A stretch of DNA of 64,000 nucleotides from contig JAGXIW010000003.1 of NCBI GenBank assembly GCA_024635475.1, positions 124,001-188,000 of the forward strand, read 5' to 3'. This DNA comes from a bacterium. GTDB lineage: Bacteria > Patescibacteriota > Gracilibacteria > BD1-5 > UBA6164. Made by a program: the position numbers and the translations under genes. Under the pieces are notes generated by a model. It was given only the letters and a program-made list of their open reading frames with translations, made no database searches and was not told the DNA's origin. Of the stretch, positions 25,101-36,857 are shown in pieces (positions within the stretch are counted from its first letter, which is position 1; every line of letters starts with the position of its first letter).

Positions 25101-28100
25101 AATCTTTTGATGCGGTATAACCTTCTTGTACCGATTTAATTAATATAGTAGTATTTTCTAAATCCTGTGAACAATCAGTAAATGTAATACCTGTTTGATT
25201 ACAGACTTTTAAATCATTTCAGTTATCTAAATTATAATAAATTTTACCTAAGTGCTCACTTAAGGCATAATTGTATATATCAAAATTAAGTTTTTTGTTA
25301 CTATCTATATTTGTTATATATCATATATCCTGTGTCAAATTTTGACTATCTTGTACAGTTTTAATTTTTCAGTTTGAATTTATCCAAATTATATCATTAT
25401 AATTATATGGATTATTTAATAGACTAGTTACAGTCAATCATCTATTGTTTTTGTCGAATAAAATTCCTCAAGCTAAATAATCTTTTTGTGTTATATCTCA
25501 ATACTCTGCTCAAAGTAATACTGTATATAAAGAATTATAATAATTTCAATCTATTTTATCTTTATTCCAGAAATAAAAAGTTTCAAGTTTTGCTATATTT
25601 TCATCTTGAGCAGTAACTCATATCTCATTTTTTTCAATCCAAAAAGCTTTTAACACTTCTTGGACATCAATAGATAAATTCAAAAAAACTTCAGACTTTT
25701 CTAAATCTTCTAACTTGTAAAATCTAGAAACATAATTATATCTATCATATTCTGTAAAAAATATTTTTCAAGTTGATGTCAATTCACCTTTATCCGTAAA
25801 TCCAGTCATAGTTTCTAGAATATTTTTTTCAAAAGGAGTTTGTCAATCAATTGTAAAAGATGATTCAAATCAAGGATCTGCTTTAACTTTTATATAAGCT
25901 TGTCAAGGTTTTTTTGTTGCATTTATTTTAAAAAGTATTGATCACGAAGAAACAAATGTAGATCATGAAGAAATAAATTTTGATCAAGATGATAGAAGTA
26001 TTTCTCATGAATTAGTTGATCAAGAAGAAACAAATGTTGATCAAGATAATACAAATGGTAACGAGCTAAATGTTGATCAAGTAGATCTAAATGTTATTCA
26101 AGTAGATGTTGCTCATGTATTTATGCTTATTATATCTTTATACTCTGCTCTTATTTCTAAAGATAATTTAGTTGAATTATCATTAAATACTATATTTCAA
26201 TACCTATCCTTTAATTCTGCTTTCAATGTAGCATAATCAGTTTCTTTTGCTTCTATTTTATTTTTATTTAAAATCAAATCAATTTTTATAGGCTTTTCTG
26301 GTAATATACTAATGTATTTTGTATAAATATTTTTTAATCATTCTATTTGAAAAGATAATTTTACTTCTGAATTTGCTACAGTTTTAGTTGTAAAATACAC
26401 TTGTCAAGTTCATGAATTGACATCTACAAATGATTCTTTAGATTTTCAATATATTGAATTCAAAGAAAGATATAATCTTGAATTGAAATCTGTCATAATA
26501 TTTCAGTCATCATCTCTAACTGAAAATTTATATCAATATACTCCTTTTCAAACTTTTATTTCTGTTTGAAGAGGTTGTAAAAATAAATGAACACCTTCAA
26601 CTGTTTCAACATTATTTTTTACTTCTAATACATCATCTCAAGAACTATTTTTTATTTTAAAGATTAAAGTATTATCATCTGTTTCATCTGTTGTCCTAAT
26701 TCTAAATATCTTAAATCACTCTAACATTTGAAAATCTATTTTATCATCACCTTCATTATCTTTTACAAATTCAACTCAATCTCAATCTACTTCTCATTCG
26801 ACTTTATATAAATCAGAATTAGCTAGATTTCAATACTTATCATAAACTATTAAAAAATTTGTAGAAACAACTCATCAAACTTCCAATATACTTGATCATA
26901 ATGTAATTTCACCACTATAGACTTTATCTGCCTTAACTTGAAAAGTCTTACTAAATTTAAATCATTCATTATCTTCTACTTCTAGAGTATATTCTCAAGA
27001 TTTTTGTAATGTAACTAAACTAGCATATTCTTTGATATTGCTAAAATTAAAATATTTTGTTAGTATCTTTTCATCTTTTTTATATAAATTTATTTCTAAT
27101 GGATATTTTAAATCTATTTTTGATCAAGATTCTGTATAATTCTCTAAAGAAAAAATCAATTTTTCTTTAGATTCTGATGATGAATCAATTTTTTCTTTTA
27201 TATCTTCTATGTTTGTATTTTTCCCATCTGATATATAAATATTAGCTGAATCTGATGCTAAAATTGTATCTACTCAAGATGTTATATTTATATCATCCTC
27301 TTCTTTTTCTATTTTATAATTTGTTGCTACAAAATTATTTCACCTTATTTCTACCTTTATAATTTTTTCTAAATAAACCTTTTTTGTACTTTTATAATCT
27401 TTTAATTCTATAAAAGCTTTTATGTAAACATCTACATCTTTATTTTTAGCAGAAAATGCATATTGCCCCTCTCATTTTGAGATTTTTATATAAGAATCAT
27501 TGAAATTAATATATTTATTAGCTTCATTTCTTTTCTTTTTTATTTCTTCTTCCGTTCATACTCAAGAAGTAAAAATATTTGTCTTACTTCAGTCCAAATT
27601 AAGTAAATCTAGTTTAGATAATTCTACATTAACTGTTGTTGAATTATCCGCAGATATAATATCTCCATTTTTATCTTTTAAAGCTATATTTATAATTCAA
27701 TTACTATTATATGCATATTTTGTTGAATCAGTTAATAAATCAAGGAATCAGCTTGCTAAAGATTGTTCTATACAATCATTTATACCATTTTTATCAAAAT
27801 CTCAATTACATGCTTTTATTTCTTCACTTTCTAAATCAAGCCATCCATTATTAGAACTTCATCATGCTCAACTTGTTGAACCTCAAGTGATTCATCATAA
27901 TTCTATTTCTTCATCTGAAAATAAAGAATTAGTTGTACATTCTGTTTGTCAAATTTTGATAGTTGGAGGCATTACAGTTCCAAGCCAACATATTATTGCT
28001 GGAATCCATTCCCATATAGGTACTCATTCTGGAGGACCACATTCAAATTCCCCAGTATCTTCACTATTTCCAGCATCATCATAACTATCTCACAAATTAA

Positions 28101-31100
28101 TTCATCACAACATATTATCTAAAGAAGCATTTTCTGATTCTTCTTCTTTATAAGGACTTCAATTTGTTTTTCATTCTGGATCCATTTTTACATACATACT
28201 TGTAGCATTTCATGGAGCTCCCATATATGATAATTCATACATTTTTTTATTTTTTGGTAATCCATACTTTTCCGTATTAGTGAATTGATCAGATAAATAA
28301 TTATCCAATATAAAAGCATATTTTTCTGATATATTATCTATATTTTTCCAATACAAAGCAAATTCTAGAGTTTTAAGATAACTAATATCTTTTTGACCTC
28401 AATCAAAACTACCTGTACTTACTTTAAGGTCTTTTAATTCTTTATATAAATCAATCTTTTTAGCCTTTCATGATAACATATGAGTTGTATAAACACTTTT
28501 ATAAAGGTCGTATAACTCTTGAGTTCATGTCCACTCCATAAACAATTTTGGCATTCATTGATTCATTATTACACCATTTATATCCTCTGATGTTTTATCT
28601 AAAAGTTCTTTAAGTTGTACTGATACATTTTCTATAGTATTCTCTTCATCATTTTTTAGTCCAAATCTAAATAAATATGGATAATAATTTATTTTTTTAT
28701 ATGCTAAATTTCTTCAAATAAAATCAACATATCTATCTTTGTCTATAGGAACAGCATCAGTAACAATTCACTTTACTTGCTTTGATAAAGTTGTTGAACT
28801 AGGTGAATCATGTTTTATATATGAAGGAATTGTTTTATATTCATATATACATCATCATTCTTCACTACCAGATCAAGAAGCTAATTCACCTGGTTCATCT
28901 CATACAGTACAAGATGTCAAATATTCATGAAATGGTCCTAATACAACTAACTTACCATCATTATCACTTACTGGTTTCCATAATCTTCAATCTGAAAATT
29001 CTTTCCTTTTAGATCAATCTTCTACAACAAAATTATATTGAGGGTCATCAAAAGTAACCGATATACTATTTCAATAATCTTTTCAAGGCTTTGAAAATCT
29101 AAAATGAGTTCTATCTCCATTAGGTTGAGTTGCATTCGATGAAGACCCAGCAGAACCTCATACTTGATCAGTGTTGTTTCAATTAACTCAATAAGAAGAA
29201 ACTAAATTTCAATCAACAAAAACTCTAGAATATTTACATTCGCCTGATCCAGATGCAGAAGATTCAGTAGATTCAGATCATGTAGTAGGATACTTTTCTT
29301 CTAAATTTTCCAAAAGCTCAAATATATCATTATAATCAACTGTTCAAGGAGCTAATACATTTACACCACATCAATAACCTTCAGATATGTTGTATCATTT
29401 TTCTGAATTTTCAGTCATAATTCATACTCACTCATAACAATCTAATGGAGAAAATACAAAGCTATCCTCTCAATCCATACGACCTACAGTATCATGACAT
29501 TCCCCATCAACACAAACCTCACAAGTATCTCAATGATCTCCATCTATCAATATAGATAAGTTATGTGGGGCATTATCTGCTGCTGATTTCCATAAAAATT
29601 TTTTACTTGCAGCATAATTAGTAGGATAACGATGCGGAGAACCAGGATTAGATGGTTCATTACCTGGTGGAGCTCCTGGGTTTGCAAATGTTTTTTTATC
29701 TACAATTTCTCACCCACAAATAATTTCAACAGTACATGTTTTTCATTCTCATCAACAATACTTATCTCATTTCTTACTAAAACGATATACAAGTCTATTA
29801 TCACCTCCAGCTCAACAAGTTTCTGTAGTCTTGATTGATCATACTATATCAAACAAAGGAGTAACCGATGCCTTAAGACTATGTTCTTTTAATCTATACA
29901 AATTATTATTTTTACTAACAGGATCATCTTTCCAGAGAGATAATGAAGATCAAGTTTCTGTATCTGTTTTTATATTGTCATCCATATTTATAGGACTATT
30001 TCATCCCCAAATTCACATAGTTGAACATACAGTATTATCTCAACATGATTTTAAACAATCTGTTCATACTTTATCATAATCTTCTTTAATGATGTTTATA
30101 TTGTATCATCTGTTTGCTTCAACTAAAGTTCATTTATTATTATTTATAGTTCATTTAGATGATCATCTATAAATACTACAAAATTTTGCATTTTCTATAT
30201 CAGCAGCTCTAGTTCAATAAAAAAAGTTTTCATATCTAATACAATCATATCAACATGACGAAATAGGAGTATAAGTCATTTCATCTGAATCAGATGGTGG
30301 TTCAGCTTCTCATTTATCACCACAACCAATTTTAACATCTTGTGTAAAATTAAATGGAGCTTCATTTGTCCATTCTTTTTCTTGCTTATCTTGATAAGCA
30401 ACTACAGAATAATATACAGTTGTATTAGCCTTTGGAAAAGCATATGTTTTACCATCTCAACAAGTTATATAATTCCATCAAATCTTATTATCTCATGGAT
30501 ATACACTTGAATCTGAAACAAAATAAGCATTATCCCTTATCAAATGCCACTTTCTGTTTATAAGCCGATCTTTTCTAACCTTTTTTCATCAGGGTGTTAA
30601 ACTCACATAAATACGACCTGTTTTTCATTCATATGTATCAGTTACTGTTTGATCAAACAACAAAGCTGGTTCTGGAGCACCATTATAATAGCTTACTGAT
30701 AAACTTGAATTTGCAGATAATTTTGGTAAAAAAGGAAATGATTTCAACAATGGATATATTTTTTCATTATTTCAATTTCATTTATATGATGTATTTTGAC
30801 TATCGCTTGATTGAGGATGTCAAGCTGTAAATTTCTCAAACATAATTATCTTACTTGATCATCATTCTTTGACAACAGAATCTATTTTATTTTCCAGTTT
30901 ATCATTTACATTTTTTATAACTTGTTCTGAAACCAAGTCTAGAACAGAAATCAAAAGAGGTATAAAATCGGCATTTACCTTATCTTTAGGTTCAGAATAC
31001 CTTCAAGCATTATATATATTTTTTCTTAATTCTCATAAAGCACTAAAATTAAATATTTCTATAAAACTTTTTATGTTTTCAGTTATTGGATATCTTGATA

Positions 31101-32526
31101 AAATATCAGGCGTTTTATTTAAAGTATCATCTCATTGATAATCAGATAATCATGCTTTTCAATCAGTAAAAGTAACTGTTTGTTCTCATCAATCCCATCT
31201 TATAGTAGCAGTTTCCAATTCAACATCTGCTGGTCATAAAATTACCAAATTAGTACCTCATTCACTTATAGGTTTCCATAATCTTCAATCAGACATAGCC
31301 ATCCTTTCAGCTCAATTAGGCACTTGAAATTCGTATTCATTACAATCAAAATAAACAGTTACATTTTCCCCATAATAAGCCCCAGGATGATCAAATCTAA
31401 AATGGTATCTATTACCATTAGGTTGTTCTCATGGCTCTGGATCATCTTCTTTTTTTACTCATATTACATCTCAATTCGGAAGCACTGTCCCAGAAAAAAC
31501 ATCAGTTATATTTTCTGTTAGTTTTTCTTCTTCTTTTCATAAAACCTGATCTTTTACTTTTTTTGCTAAATCTTTAGAAAACCTATTATATACTAAATCT
31601 TCTTCATTTTCTTTTTTTGCTTTATATCAATTATAATTAATAGCATTTATAGCTTCTATCTCTCTAAATTGATCAAAGTAAAACACATAAGGAACATATG
31701 ATTCTAGTGGTTCTTCTTCTGGATTTCAATTTATCAATCATTTACCACTTTCATCATCAGTTTTTAATCCCAATAATGATTCTTTTGGACCAAACAATCA
31801 CTTTCCTATATAAAAATCATGATTTTTATCAAAATAATCTTTTATAGCATCTATATCATCACCTTCATCTCAAGTATTTGGAGATATAACTCAGTGCCAA
31901 ATTTCAGGTTCTATTTTTTCATTTAAATTTTCTGATTTTTCATAAACTTCTTTTTCGTGATTATAAACATAAGTCTTATTATCAAAATCAGTATAAGGCA
32001 ATACAGTTTTTGAAAAATTTTCTTGATTTTTTACCACAGGTAATGGAACATTTCAAACAATTAATGTTCAAATTAATTTAGATTCAAAATCAATATCTGG
32101 TTTTACTGATTTATATCATTCATAATACAATGATTCAATAAGTGATGCCACTTGAAAAGCTGAAGCATCTTGAGGTGTAGGAATAAGTACAACTTTTGTA
32201 TTAGCTAATACTCATTCTATATCTTTAGCATATCTCTTTAATTCAGAATCAACACTACTATATATATCATCATCAACTATTATAGAAACAAGATCATAAA
32301 AATCTTTATTTTCAGCATTTACTTTTGGAGTAAAAAATTGTACAAAAGGAATTCTAAGTCCTAAATTAAATAATATAAAAAATATTAATGCTCAAGATAA
32401 AAATTTTTGATAGTGTGAATAATCTCATTTTTTTATATTTCAAAATTTTAAAGTCTTAAAAAAATCTTTTAATTTTGAATATTTAAAAAGATCTTTCAAA
32501 AACATAAAATCTTGTAGTTTTTTCAT
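16111..32526 (-). CDS. Giant membrane-anchored surface protein (5,471 aa)
   Basis: A single frame of 5,472 codons. I split every codon and found no TAA or TAG before 16111-16113. ATG at 32524-32526 follows the dnaE terminator. A short cytoplasmic tail and one transmembrane anchor (about 42-65) suggest that the rest is outside the cell. Visible regions: a peptidase-C25/caspase-like segment with 'GTLIVGNVPLPVV' (about 70-150); a duplicated module (363-440 and 1133-1203); beta-sandwich-like stretches; a Ser/Gly/Thr repeat (about 2132-2200); tandem Cys-containing modules (about 2675-2995); FG-GAP-like calcium repeats (about 3122-3255); DxDxDG loops (about 3585-3650); a Pro-Leu stalk (about 4299-4361); and further calcium loops to the C-terminus. 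Likely adhesion or host contact; this is inference. No family is recognised over the full length. Confidence 0.88.
19445..19630 (-). other. Giant protein: proline-leucine-rich stalk
   Basis: About 60 residues (4299-4361) with Pro at every second to fourth position ('LPTLPILPSLKIPELPDLP' and 'LPNLPPPPKLPK'). This composition favours an extended stalk or wall-spanning segment. Confidence 0.7.
22760..23160 (-). other. Giant protein: FG-GAP/VCBS-like calcium repeats
   Basis: Three units with calcium-loop signatures: 'FDYNNDNLQDILLL', 'GDFTGDGYDDIFYV' and 'FDMDNDGIKDIVTL' (residues about 3122-3255). Such repeats usually build beta-propellers of surface adhesins. A further unit 'VDFDNDKDEDILYM' lies near 18180. 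Confidence 0.75.
23540..24500 (-). repeat. Giant protein: two tandem Cys-containing modules
   Basis: Two consecutive modules of about 150 residues share 'CDREVKSDLDV' / 'CDREIKSDLKV', 'NQEITNIL' / 'DQEISNIL', 'GETYGFVMS' / 'GETVGFIIS' and 'IAWMKWGDG' / 'IAWMKRGEK'. Tryptophan, arginine (CGG) and GGN glycine codons are more frequent than in the flanks, so this part may have a different origin, though TGA glycines still occur. I do not recognise the fold. Confidence 0.7.
25930..26130 (-). repeat. Giant protein: Ser/Gly/Thr tandem repeat linker
   Basis: About 65 residues (2132-2200) made of imperfect repeats of the type 'SSGSTFV', visible in DNA as recurring GATCAAGAAGAAACAAATGT-like words. Glycines here are TGA. 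It looks like a flexible or O-glycosylatable linker between beta-rich regions. Confidence 0.7.
28920..29130 (-). repeat. Giant protein: duplicated module, copy 2
   Basis: About 70 residues (1133-1203) beginning 'QPNGDRTHFRFSKPG' and ending 'DGRLWKPVSDNDGKLVVLGP'. It is the partner of the module at 31210-31440, separated from it by about 690 residues. Confidence 0.75.
31210..31440 (-). repeat. Giant protein: duplicated module, copy 1
   Basis: About 76 residues (363-440) beginning 'QPNGNRYHFRFDHPG' and ending 'DGRLWKPISEGGTNLVILGP'. A second copy, clearly similar over the whole length, lies at 28920-29130. The pattern suggests a beta-rich domain. Confidence 0.75.
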
Positions 32527-32555
32527 TTATATTTTCTTGATTACAAAAGTATAAA

Positions 32556-32591
32556 AAAACAGTTTTTAACATTTTAGTTAAAAACTGTTTT
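32556..32591 (-). terminator. Hairpin terminator after dnaE
   Basis: A 15-base perfect stem (AAAACAGTTTTTAAC and its complement) with a 6-base loop, followed on the minus strand by a T-tract. It lies between the dnaE stop and the giant gene start, so the giant gene probably has its own promoter in the 141-base gap. Confidence 0.78.
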
Positions 32592-32667
32592 AAAGCAAGA
32601 GAAATTATATAAATTATGTGTACAATAATTATAGCTATTTTAAAGTAAAAATATATATATTTATATT

Positions 32668-35600
32668 CTATACCCAAAATTCCTTCTCCCAAGAAATTAT
32701 TTTTTCTATTTCACTATCTTTTAAGGATATTTTTGTATCTATCTTCTGTCATTTTAGATCAATAAAAATTTTTATTTCTCAAACTTCCAAAGACTGTAGA
32801 AAAGTCTTTAAATCCTGTAAATCTGTTTTTTTTGCTTGGGTTGGAATATGAATAATATATTCACTATGTTGTCATTCTGAATGTAATGAAGAATCCTTTA
32901 AACTTTGTTTTATATTATTTACACCGCTTAAGGGATCCTTCGCTTTGACTCAGGATGAAATAGAAGTATTATTATTGTCTCATTCCATATTATTTTCAGA
33001 ATTATCAGTATTTTCTAATATTTCTTCCTTATTAGTTATTCCAGAGTCTAGCTCGAGAATGACATCATTTTTACTAATTATTCTCATTCATCTTTTTTCA
33101 TTATCAAACATAGATAAATCACGAGCTTGATCTCTCACCTTTGATAGAGTAATTATTATAGATTTTCTTGATCCTATAGCTCTTCTACCATAATCTAAAT
33201 CTATATTCAAATTTCACTCCACAATTACAATTTTAGATATAGCTACACTATCTTTTACATCAGAAAATTCTCTATCAAAAACAGTAACTTCAAAATCAAA
33301 ATCAAATCATTCACAAGTCAAAAACATCATATTTTTACCTGTTTTTGTTACTATTTTTCTTACATCAGTGATTACTCATATAGTTTTCACCATTTTTTCT
33401 CTTATATCACTTAAAAACTTCTTTTTATTTTCCTCTGTTTTTTCATTTTCGTAGAGTTGTTTTATCTCATCAAGTGACATTTTTAAGTATTTTATATTGC
33501 TTGATCTCTTGTCACAATACCTTTTCAATCCATCAAGAGGATGCCCAGAAACCATAAATCATAAAACTTCTTTTTCGAAAAAAAGCTTTTCTTCATATCT
33601 TATTTGTTCCTTATTTTTCAAAATTAGGTTTTCTTCATAATTAGAATTATTCATATCAAACAATCCTATTTGCAAAGTATTTTTTTTACTTTCGTTTCAT
33701 TTTGCAAACCTCAAAATATCTTCCATATTATAATAAACCTCTGATCTATCTCATAAATCATCTAAACTTCAGGATTTTACAAGAGCTTCAAGAGATTTTT
33801 TATTTATCACTTCTTTTCAAACAAGCTTAACAAATTCCTGTAGGGAATTAAATTTTCATCATTCCAAAGTCTCTCTAGTTTCAATAATCTTGTTTATAGG
33901 TCAATCTCAAAGTCATTTTATTGCTTTTAATCAAAATCTTATATTACTATCATCTATATAAGTAAAATGTTTTAATGATTCATTAACAGATGGTGGCAAT
34001 ATATTTATAGAATTACTCAAAGCCTCTGAAACAGCCAAAGAAATCCTATCTAAATCTTCTTCATCTGAAACCATCATAGCAGTTATAAATTCAGTTCTAT
34101 GATAGGCTTTTAGGTAAGCCGTTTGATAGGCAATAAGAGCATAACAAGCAGCATGAGATTTATTAAAACTATAATCTGCTGCAGGCATTATCATCTTCTC
34201 ATAAATTGTTCTTGCAGTTTCTGGCTTGTATCACCTAAAAGTTGCTGATTTGTTTATAAATTCTATTTTAAGTTTTTCAACTACATCTTTTTTCTTTTTT
34301 CAAACTCATCTTCTAAGCATATCGGCTTCAGCAAGAGAAAATCAAGCCATTGCCTGAACTATTCTCATAAGTTGTTCTTGATAAACGGCAATTCAATAAG
34401 TTATATCCATAAAGGAACTTAAATCTTCAAAAAGCTTAGTTCTCTCTTCTTCTATCACTTTTTTTCAATATTTTTTTTCAAGTTCTTTTGCTAGATCTGT
34501 GTACATATAATCAATCTCTTCTTTCCCGTATTTTCTATTTATATAAGTTTCAATAAATTGCATAGGTCATGGACGATAAAGTGCAACCATCGCAATTATA
34601 TCATTAAAACTTGTTGGTTTTAAATTTCTAAGCCACATTCTCATACCATCAGACTCAAATTGGAATACTCCTGTTGTATCTCCAGCCGCAAATATATCAA
34701 GTACTTTTTTATCCGCTAAATCAATTCATAGTACATCTAAATCTATATTTTTATTTTTTTTCAATATTTTTCCTGTTCTTTTGATAATACTCAGGTTTCT
34801 AAGTCCCAAAAAATCCATTTTTAGAAGTCCTAAATCTTCAAGTGGATAAGCTGAATATTGTGTAATTATAGTTTTACTATCTTTTGGTGGATGTTGAAGT
34901 GCTGTATAACTTGTCATCTTTTCTGGTGCTATAATAACAGCACAGGCATGAACTCATATTTGTCTTACATTTCATTCTATTTTTAAAGCATTATCTATGA
35001 TTTCTTTGTATTTTGGATTTTCTTCATATGCTTTTTTGAATTCTATTCCTTCTTCCAAAGCTTTGATTAGCTTTGTACCTGGTTTTTCTGGAATAAGTTT
35101 TGCGAGATCATTCATCTCAGCAAATGGAACTCACATAACTCTTCATACATCTTTTACTGCTGCACGAGCAGCAAAAGTACCAAATGTACAAATTTGAGCA
35201 ACTCTATCTTCTCAATATTTATTTCTACAATAATCAATAACTTTATCTCTTCAATTATCAGCAAAATCCGTATCTATATCCGGCATCGAAACTCTAGCTG
35301 GATTTAGAAATCTCTCAAAAAGCAGATCAAATTGTAATGGATCTATATCTGTAATTCAAGTTAGATAAGCAAGTAATGCACCCGCAGCTGATCATCTACC
35401 CGGACCTACAGGGATACTATTATTTTTTGACCACATTATATAATCTGAAACTATAAGAAAATATGTATCAAATCACATCTTATGAACCACAAATAATTCA
35501 TACTCCAATCTATCTATTCTATCTTTGGTTATTTCATCTAGTTTTTCAATTATATCTTTCTTTTTCTCAGTAAAAAATTCTTTTGAAGCTACTCTTAATT

Positions 35601-36750
35601 CTTCTACTGTTGAATCTTGAAGCGATTTAGTTAATGGATCAATATTTGTTTTTTTTATAAATTCATCTATGGTTTCGTTTGAAAAATTTGTTTTAAATCT
35701 TTCATTCATTCAATAAAAACAAAGATATCTTAGATACCATTCATCAGAGTTTAGGGTTTTAAGTTTTTGAATATGGTGTTGTCATTCTGAGAATTTCTCT
35801 GAAGAATCACTTGAACTTTGATTTAGTGATTTTACATTGCTTGAGGGATCCTTCGTATTCACTCAGAATGACATAGAAATCAACTCATTATTATACTTTT
35901 CCTCAATCTCTTCTGGCAACTTAAAAACGGGAATAAGTATCTTTCACATCTCTATTTTTATATTGATTTGTGATGCTATTTTTTCAGTATTTTCAAGTGC
36001 TTGTGGGATGTATCAAAAAATGGAATTCATCTCTTGTTCTGACAAAAAAGAATAATCTCCATTTTGTAGACTTGGTCTATCATGATTATTTATTTCATGA
36101 CCAGTTCATAGAGCTTGAATAACATCCTGAGTTTTTTTGTCTTGTTTTTCTATATAATAACAATTATTCGTAGCAACTACTCCTAATTTATATTTATTAT
36201 GAAGCTCTATCAATCTATTTGTTACCAAATCTTGTTTAGGAATATCTTTGTGATCTAGTAATTCAAGATAAAAATTATCAACTCAGAATACATTTTGATA
36301 AGCTTTTACTCTTTCTATTATCTCTTCATCTTTTTTCCCAGAAAGTATATAAAACGGGACTTCCCCTGAAATTGGTCAACTAAGAGCTATTAAATCATTT
36401 GCAAATGGTTTAATATTTTCTAAAGAGATTCTACCACCTCAATCCAGATTTGTTTTTGTTATTATCTCAATTAGATTATTGTATCAAACCTTTGATTTAG
36501 CTAAAAGTACCAATTTATGATTTATATTTTTATCTAAGCATCATTCTATAAAAATCTCTGATCATAAAATAGGATTTATGCCATTATCTTTGGCTTTTTT
36601 ATAAAATTCGTGACATCAATAAACATTCATAGTATCAGTTATAGCTACACTTGTCATACCAAGAGCTACTGCTTTTTTAATATAATCTATTGGCTTTGGT
36701 AGTCACTCAAGAATAGAATAATGTGTATGATTGTGTAAGTGAGTGAACAT
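32668..36750 (-). CDS. dnaE: DNA polymerase III alpha subunit with two repeat-derived inserts
   Basis: 1,360 residues, longer than usual (about 1,160). It is the replicative polymerase subunit. The N-terminal PHP domain starts 'HLHNHTHYS'; catalytic aspartates lie in 'PDIDTDF' (Asp491, Asp493); '[13 protein letters not shown]' and '[18 protein letters not shown]' are typical of the polymerase core; an HhH and OB region follow. Two palindromic repeats are read in frame: residues about 293-324, between PHP and polymerase domains, and about 1264-1294, after the OB fold. They add related peptides ('[11 protein letters not shown]' and '[11 protein letters not shown]', both ending 'SEGQH'). The frame is open throughout. 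A terminator follows. Confidence 0.95.
32870..32959. repeat. Palindromic repeat element inside dnaE, copy B
   Basis: The element begins TGTCATTCTGA and ends ACTCAGGATGAAA, with the core CGCTTAAGGGATCCTTCGC. It is read in the dnaE frame as about 30 residues near the C-terminus, ending 'DSSLHSEGQH'. The ends are a little more decayed than in copy A. Confidence 0.8.
35780..35873. repeat. Palindromic repeat element inside dnaE, copy A
   Basis: A 94-base element bounded by TGTCATTCTGAG and CTCAGAATGACA with the core TTGAGGGATCCTTCG. It is read in the dnaE frame and encodes about 31 residues including '[11 protein letters not shown]' and 'EKFSEGQHH', just before the conserved 'YLRYLCFYG' segment. 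Confidence 0.85.
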
Positions 36751-36833
36751 GTAAAATAATTATAGAACTAATAATTAACAATTAATAATTATTGTAACCA
36801 AGTTTATGTAAAATGCTAATTTTTTGAAACAAA

Positions 36834-36857
36834 AAAGATGTTTTAAAAAACATCTTT
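36834..36857 (-). terminator. Hairpin terminator after yvcK
   Basis: An 11-base inverted repeat (AAAGATGTTTT and its complement) overlaps the yvcK stop codon and is followed by a T-run on the minus strand. It separates the alaS-yvcK unit from dnaE. Confidence 0.65.

Noticed and set aside
27500-28084. A 194-codon plus-strand ORF
   Set aside because: It is antisense to the giant gene; its composition mirrors the Ser/Gly-rich minus-strand protein and it shows no protein motif.
16111-32526. Many broken genes or pseudogenes in this region
   Set aside because: All interruptions are TGA codons; with code 25 it is one intact frame.
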